Shown here: positions 5,974 through 9,731 of the stretch, piece after piece
How positions within the stretch are numbered: position 1 is the stretch's first letter
Layout: every line of letters starts with the position of its first letter
NCBI GenBank assembly: GCA_027485535.1
Contig: JAIXQV010000051.1
Location: forward strand, 1 to 9,731
DNA: 9,731 nucleotides
Source: Oxalobacteraceae bacterium
GTDB lineage: Bacteria > Pseudomonadota > Gammaproteobacteria > Burkholderiales > Burkholderiaceae_D
Direction of reading: 5' to 3'
Notes under the pieces: generated by a model
What the model was told of the DNA's origin: nothing
Databases searched by the model: none
Seen by the model: only the letters and a program-made list of their open reading frames with translations
Made by a program: the position numbers and the translations under genes

Positions 5974-7308
5974 CTATCGTTGGCTGACCTTGGAAATCTT
6001 GATGTGCGCCTGTCCTTTGGCCAGCCGCAGCTCAATCGACTCTTTCTCGCCCAAGTCGGCGGTATCGCGCAGGATTCGGCCCTCGGCGTCTTGCACGATC
6101 GCGTAGCCGCGCTCCAGCGTTCGCTGTGGCGCCAGCAGCTCGAGCTGGGCGCGCAGGCTATCGTATTGGTGGGCGGCGGCGGCGTGTCGGCTGGCAAAAC
6201 GGGTGCTCAGCTGCTGCGACTGCGCGGAAAGCCTTGCCCGCAGTAATTCTGTGTCGGGTAGGGCGTGCCGCAGCCGTTGTGAGTGTTGGGTTAATGTGAA
6301 CCGCAAGTTGGCGAGCGGGGCTTTGCCGGCATGGCGGAGTCGGGTCTGCAAGGTGGCCAGCCTGAGTTCATGTTGTCGAACGGCGGCTTGAGGACTTTGC
6401 ACCCGTCGCGCCAGCCAGTCGAGCGTTTGTGCGCGCTCGTCCAGACGCCGGCGCAGTGCTCCCTGCAGCCCATAGGCGAACTGACCGAGATGATCCAGCC
6501 AGTCTTCGCGCGCAGTGGCGGCCAGCTCAGCGGCGGCGGTTGGCGTGGGTGCGCGTAAATCTGCGACGAAGTCGGCGATCGTGACATCCGTCTCATGGCC
6601 AACGCCGGAGATGACCGGCATCTTGCAAGCCGCAATCGCGCGCGCGACACGCTCATCATTAAATGACCATAGGTCTTCCAGGCTGCCACCACCACGAGTG
6701 ACGATCAGCAGATCGCACTCGGCACGGTCTGAGGCGGTTTGGATTGCGCGCGCAATCTGCTCTGCCGAGCCCTCGCCCTGTACTAGGGTTGGGTAGATGA
6801 TGAGTTGCACATGCGGCGCGCGCCGACGAAAAGCGGTGATCAGATCGCGCAATGCCGCTGCTTGCGGGCTGGTAACCACGCCGATATTTCTGGGAAATTC
6901 GGGAAGTGAGCGCTTGCGAGCGCGGTCGAATAAGCCCTCGGACTCAAGTTTGGCCTTAAGCCGCAGGAAGGACTCATACAGGTTGCCGATACCCGCTTTG
7001 CGCATCACCTCCACGTTGAGTTGGAAGTCACCGCGCGCGGCATACAGCCCGACCGTGGCGCGTACCTCTACCTTGTCGCCTTCGCGCGGGTTGAAGTCGA
7101 CGTACTGGGCGCGGCCACGGAACATGACCGCACGAACTTGGGCGCCAGCATCTTTCAGGGTGAAATACCAATGCCCCGAGGCGGCGCGGGTCACGTTGGA
7201 GATTTCGCCGCTGACCCACGCCAGCGGAAAGCTCCGCTCGAGCAGGCGCGAGACCGCTTGGTTCAGCTGCGTGACCGTGAGTATTTCCCCGCCGGAATTG
7301 TCAGACAT
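5974..7308 (-). CDS. xseA: Exodeoxyribonuclease VII large subunit
   Basis: The 444-residue protein matches the normal XseA length. It has an N-terminal OB-fold region (about 9-105, TVTQLNQAVSRLLE through the GDFQLNVE strand). The catalytic domain follows, with IGVVTSPQAAALRDL, the glycine-rich TRGGGSLEDLWSFNDE and GVGHETDVTIADFVADLRAPTP. A long coiled-coil region rich in Leu, Arg and Gln spans about 275-400. Asp155, Arg205, His238 and Asp241 fall at the same numbers as residues reported important in E. coli XseA. With several copies of XseB it degrades single-stranded DNA to oligonucleotides; xseB is not in this window. The start at 7308 is chosen because GGAGG lies 10 bases upstream. An ATG 11 codons earlier (7341) lacks a site and adds non-family sequence. 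No strong terminator follows it, so read-through into the PuuD-like gene is possible. Confidence 0.95.
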   Translation of the reverse strand: MSDNSGGEILTVTQLNQAVSRLLERSFPLAWVSGEISNVTRAASGHWYFTLKDAGAQVRAVMFRGRAQYVDFNPREGDKVEVRATVGLYAARGDFQLNVEVMRKAGIGNLYESFLRLKAKLESEGLFDRARKRSLPEFPRNIGVVTSPQAAALRDLITAFRRRAPHVQLIIYPTLVQGEGSAEQIARAIQTASDRAECDLLIVTRGGGSLEDLWSFNDERVARAIAACKMPVISGVGHETDVTIADFVADLRAPTPTAAAELAATAREDWLDHLGQFAYGLQGALRRRLDERAQTLDWLARRVQSPQAAVRQHELRLATLQTRLRHAGKAPLANLRFTLTQHSQRLRHALPDTELLRARLSAQSQQLSTRFASRHAAAAHQYDSLRAQLELLAPQRTLERGYAIVQDAEGRILRDTADLGEKESIELRLAKGQAHIKISKVSQR

Positions 7309-7525
7309 CAAACGGTTTCCTCCAGTAAAGTCCCCGTGCACTCTAGGCTTTCCACAATTTTCCCGATAGTCAATGTCGGACAGGGCTGCTACCGCCCACT
7401 GCGTCTAAACAAGGCTAAGTTATTGATTTGTTGAGATAAAGTCGCTCTAGACGGTTTCTTCAGCAGTGCAGAAAAGCCCGGAAAATCAAGTACTTCAGGC
7501 CGCCCACGGGGGTTTTCCCACAAAG

Positions 7526-7548
7526 TTGTCCACAAGATCCGTGGAAAA
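7526..7548. repeat. DnaA-box-like inverted repeat upstream of exbB
   Basis: TTGTCCAC (7526-7533) and GTGGAAAA (7541-7548) pair at seven of eight positions around a 7-base spacer. Each arm resembles the DnaA box TTATCCACA: TTGTCCACA (7526-7534) has one mismatch, and TTTTCCACG on the other strand (7548-7540) has two. A third related word, TTTCCCACA, lies just upstream (7514-7522). The dyad could be bound by DnaA or could be an operator for another dimeric regulator of exbB or xseA. Binding is inferred, not shown. Confidence 0.45.
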
Positions 7549-7613
7549 GTCATTGAATCCGCCTCGCCCGTCAAGTGATCAATATCAAAGTGCCAACGCT
7601 TTGGCTGCTCGCC

Positions 7614-7642
7614 TTGCCCGCTGAAAGTGAAGCAGATACAGT
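7614..7642 (+). promoter_or_regulatory. Candidate sigma-70 promoter for exbB-exbD-lpxK
   Basis: TTGCCC (7614-7619) and TACAGT (7637-7642) are separated by exactly 17 bases. Each hexamer matches the consensus at four of six positions. Transcription would start near 7649, leaving a leader of about 28 bases that includes the ribosome binding site before the TTG start at 7677. The match is modest, and no alternative nearby is better. Confidence 0.35.
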
Positions 7643-7676
7643 CGCACGCTGTTTTTCCTGAACTCGGAGTCGGCAC

Positions 7677-8297
7677 TTGTTCTCGCTCATCCAGGCCGCC
7701 GGTTGGCCCATCTGGTTTTTGCTTGCGGCATCGATTGTCGCGGTCACCGTGATCGTCGAAAGAATACTGTACCTGCGGACATCGCGGGTTCTGCCGCCCA
7801 CGCTGCTGGAGGAAGTCATTTCGGTGGCTCGTGCCGGACCGGTCAGCGCCGAGCATATCAATGAGCTTGAGCGGCACTCGCCACTCGGTAGTGTGCTCGC
7901 TGCGGGTTTGCGCATGAATGGCGCGCCGCGCGAACGGATGCAGCAAGCGGTCGAGGAGGCTGGGCGCATTGCGACGCACCGACTCGAGCGCTACCTGACT
8001 GCGTTGGGTACGGTAGCGACACTCGCCCCCTTGATGGGTTTGTTCGGTACCGTGATCGGGATGATCGAACTGTTCGGTGCGCAAGATGTGGCGGGTGCTG
8101 ATCCTCTGCGTGTCGCGCATGGCATCTCGGTTGCCTTGTACAACACGGCATTTGGCTTGGCGGTTGCAATGCCAGCGCTGATGTTTCATCGGCATTTTCA
8201 TGCCTTGGTAGATAGCCGGGTGCTTGAGCTCGAGCAGCAGGCGTTGCAGCTGGTGAATGCACTCTCTGAATCAACGGATGCTGATGAAATTTCGTAA
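7677..8297 (+). CDS. exbB: MotA/TolQ/ExbB-family proton channel protein
   Basis: The 206-residue inner-membrane protein has three helices: about 11-30, 108-132 and 148-170. The second contains APLMGLFGTVIGMI, the family core, and the third contains ISVALYNTAFGLAVAMPALMF. It forms the proton-conducting stator of an ExbB-ExbD motor that uses the proton motive force to energise an envelope protein. It starts with TTG at 7677, supported by GGAG seven bases upstream and by the family-like opening FSLIQAAGWPIW. It lacks the N-terminal periplasmic extension of some ExbB proteins. By my alignment, the E. coli TM3 glutamate (Glu176) position is Val152, while the TM3 threonine is kept as Thr157. The exbD start lies inside its end. 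TonB and TolA are absent nearby, so a TonB-linked role is inferred from the family only. Confidence 0.87.
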   Translation: MFSLIQAAGWPIWFLLAASIVAVTVIVERILYLRTSRVLPPTLLEEVISVARAGPVSAEHINELERHSPLGSVLAAGLRMNGAPRERMQQAVEEAGRIATHRLERYLTALGTVATLAPLMGLFGTVIGMIELFGAQDVAGADPLRVAHGISVALYNTAFGLAVAMPALMFHRHFHALVDSRVLELEQQALQLVNALSESTDADEIS

Positions 8298-8703
8298 ATC
8301 ACCGCGTCGCGATATGCCCGAGGTGAACCTGATTGCGTTCATCGATGTGCTGCTGGTGATTCTGATTTTCCTGATGGTCAGTACGACATTCAGTAAATTC
8401 AGTGCGCTGAAGTTAAGCCTACCGACCGCAAGTAACAATGCTGCTCCCGCTCAGCCAAAAACTATATCGGTCGCGATTGATGCAGCTGGCAGTGTGGCGG
8501 TGGATAGTCGTCGGCTGGGCATGATTGATCCCAGCGCGCTGTCCATCGTGCTCAAGCAAGCGGCCGGCACTGACAAGGACAGCGTGCTGGAAATTCATGC
8601 CGATGCAATGACCAGCCATCAATCCGTCGTGAATGTGATGGAGGCGGCGCGACTGGCAGGATTGCAGCGGCTCTCATTTGCGACGCGGAACCCACCCAAA
8701 TGA
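8284..8703 (+). CDS. exbD: ExbD/TolR-family biopolymer transport protein
   Basis: The 139-residue protein has a short basic cytoplasmic start (MKFRKSPRRDMPE), one membrane helix at about 15-37, and a periplasmic domain from about 45. The segment NLIAFIDVLLVILIFLMV carries the essential membrane aspartate as Asp21, equivalent to E. coli ExbD Asp25. The periplasmic part shows the expected strand and helix pattern ending in LQRLSFAT. The usual NLIP has become NLIA. ATG 8284 is preferred from the family start; an ATG two codons earlier (8278) is nearly as good. Either one overlaps the last bases of exbB, and the stop overlaps the lpxK start as ATGA. The three genes are therefore probably one transcript with coupled translation. 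Confidence 0.88.
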   Translation: MKFRKSPRRDMPEVNLIAFIDVLLVILIFLMVSTTFSKFSALKLSLPTASNNAAPAQPKTISVAIDAAGSVAVDSRRLGMIDPSALSIVLKQAAGTDKDSVLEIHADAMTSHQSVVNVMEAARLAGLQRLSFATRNPPK

Positions 8704-9731
8704 TCGCGCGCTCACAACTGGAGGCGCAGCTGATGAGTTTGTGGCAGAGCCGCTCGTGGGCAGCTTGGATGCTAACGCCGCTCGCTGGGCTGTATGGGCT
8801 GCTGCTACTGATACGTCGAGCGCTGTATGCGCTGGGGTTATTGCAACAAACGCGTCTGCCCGTGCCGGTGATCGTGGTGGGTAATATTTTTGTGGGTGGT
8901 ACCGGCAAAACCCCCTTGGTGATTTGGCTGGTAGAGCAATTACGCGCGCGTGGTTGGCATCCGGGTGTGATCTCGCGTGGCTATGGCGCACAGCAGGATC
9001 AGCTAACTGAAGTAAACGTTGACAGTGACTACCAGACAGCAGGTGATGAGCCCTTGCTGATCATGCAGCGAACCGGTGTGCCGGTGGTGGTCGGCCGCCG
9101 CCGGGTCGCGGCGGGGCAGCAATTGCTACGTGCACATCCTGACGTCGATATCGTGATTTCAGATGATGGATTGCAGCATTACGCACTTGCCCGCACGCTC
9201 GAGATTCAGATCTGCGATTCACGCGGTCATGGCAATGGCTGGCTATTGCCCGCAGGGCCGCTACGTGAGCCGGCATCGCGCCGCTCGGATTTTTTTGTGG
9301 TGAATGCGGCAGCAGCGCCATTCAACGTGACATCTAACGCATCCTCCGATACACAATCGAAGGTACCCTCCAAAGCCACATCAAAACTGCCACCTACTGC
9401 TGATGTTCATCGTATGACGCTGCAAGCAGAATTTGCCGAGCGGCTCGGTCAACGTTCGCAACGACAACTACTATCGACGATATCAACGGGCAAGCGCATT
9501 ATTGCGGCAGCGGGTATCGGTCACCCGCAGCGATTTTTCGATATGTTGAGCAAACACGGGATTGAGCTGGCCGGTACGCTTGCGCTGCCCGATCATTTCG
9601 ACTATCGGCACAATCCCTTTGCGCAGGTGAGCGCCGACATGATCCTGATCACCGAAAAGGATGCAGTAAAATGCGCTCGCATTAACGCGCTCGCCAATGA
9701 TGCGCGTTTGTGGGTGGTGCCGGTGACAGCG
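8700..9731 (+). CDS. lpxK: Tetraacyldisaccharide 4'-kinase (partial, runs off the window)
   Basis: The frame is open from ATG 8700 to the last base, giving 344 residues with no stop. LpxK phosphorylates the 4' position of the lipid A disaccharide at the cytoplasmic face of the inner membrane. An N-terminal hydrophobic helix (about 24-47) anchors it. The P-loop is GNIFVGGTGKTP (61-72), followed by SRGYG (92-96), GDEPLLI (115-121), SDDGLQHY (154-161) and LPAGPLREP (183-191). PDHFDY (297-302) and TEKDAVKC (318-325) complete the family pattern. Residues about 209-235 form a Ser/Thr/Lys/Pro-rich stretch that looks like an insertion relative to the family. The protein should end shortly beyond the window, since family members are about 330-350 residues. 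It overlaps the exbD stop and continues the envelope operon; in related genomes kdsB often follows. Confidence 0.93.
   Translation, partial: MIARSQLEAQLMSLWQSRSWAAWMLTPLAGLYGLLLLIRRALYALGLLQQTRLPVPVIVVGNIFVGGTGKTPLVIWLVEQLRARGWHPGVISRGYGAQQDQLTEVNVDSDYQTAGDEPLLIMQRTGVPVVVGRRRVAAGQQLLRAHPDVDIVISDDGLQHYALARTLEIQICDSRGHGNGWLLPAGPLREPASRRSDFFVVNAAAAPFNVTSNASSDTQSKVPSKATSKLPPTADVHRMTLQAEFAERLGQRSQRQLLSTISTGKRIIAAAGIGHPQRFFDMLSKHGIELAGTLALPDHFDYRHNPFAQVSADMILITEKDAVKCARINALANDARLWVVPVTA

Larger units (their letters stand above)
7309..7676. other. 368-bp divergent spacer between xseA and exbB
   Basis: No credible gene is visible in this stretch. It contains the xseA ribosome binding site (GGAGG, minus strand, about 7319-7323). 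It also holds a minus-strand TTGACT at 7373-7368 that could be a -35 element but lacks a good -10. A DnaA-box-like sequence CTTTCCACA (7348-7356), the inverted repeat at 7526-7548 and a candidate exbB promoter at 7614-7642 complete it. The section around 7400-7440 is more AT-rich than its surroundings. Confidence 0.6.

Noticed and set aside
5862..6197. N-terminal extension of the PuuD-like frame by 112 residues into xseA
   Set aside because: The AGGAGGAG right before ATG 5861 fixes the start, and the extension is antisense-shadow composition lying over the xseA coding region on the same strand in another frame.
7345..7373. Promoter for xseA with TTGACT at 7373-7368 on the minus strand
   Set aside because: The -35 hexamer is good, but the sequence 17 bases on (AAGCCT) matches the -10 consensus at only two positions, and neighbouring spacings are no better.
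7389..8201. Long minus-strand open frame of 270 codons
   Set aside because: It is mostly antisense to exbB, is rich in Arg, His and Gln without any domain pattern, and disappears as a candidate once exbB is recognised by its membrane helices and core motif.

Overview
This window looks like a moderately GC-rich chromosomal segment of a betaproteobacterium. The evidence is the C-terminus of a class I polyhydroxyalkanoate synthase, the xseA / exbB-exbD-lpxK neighbourhood typical of that group, and the style of the protein sequences. I cannot name a genus from sequence alone. There is no sign of mobile elements, phage, CRISPR, tRNA or rRNA. This is ordinary housekeeping and transport chromosome, and I do not see a clearly new defence or mobile system.

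Layout, left to right. Positions 1-132 hold the last 43 codons of phaC (+). Then comes an 8-bp tandem repeat and a Methyltransf_32-type SAM-dependent methyltransferase (+, 284-1132). Its stop codon overlaps the stop of a convergent DUF2721 membrane protein gene (-, 1129-1587). A 226-bp divergent spacer with a long-armed inverted repeat leads into a tight four-gene operon (+, 1814-5136). This operon encodes a branched-chain or hydrophobic amino acid (HAAT/Liv-type) ABC importer: ATPases LivG and LivF, then permeases LivH and LivM. No substrate-binding protein gene is present. A strong bidirectional hairpin terminator at 5217-5250 serves both this operon and the opposing gene. That gene (-, 5268-5861) encodes a small membrane protein resembling the membrane domain of urate hydroxylase PuuD. 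Upstream of it on the same strand is xseA (-, 5974-7308), the large subunit of exonuclease VII. A 368-bp divergent spacer contains DnaA-box-like sequences arranged as an inverted repeat and a candidate promoter. It leads into the + strand cluster exbB-exbD-lpxK (7677 to the window end). The overlaps between these genes imply co-transcription of a proton-motive-force-driven TolQR/ExbBD-type motor with lipid A 4'-kinase.

The most interesting signal is in the ABC importer. LivF has Arg instead of the invariant Walker A Lys, Glu at the Q-loop position and Gln at the H-loop. Its partner LivG has a degenerate signature motif (LPYGR). Combined in a head-to-tail dimer, these predict one canonical and one degenerate ATP site. 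Secondary points are a possible non-AUG start for the DUF2721 gene, a low-complexity insert in LpxK, a PuuD-like protein without a cytochrome c domain, and the DnaA-box-like dyad.
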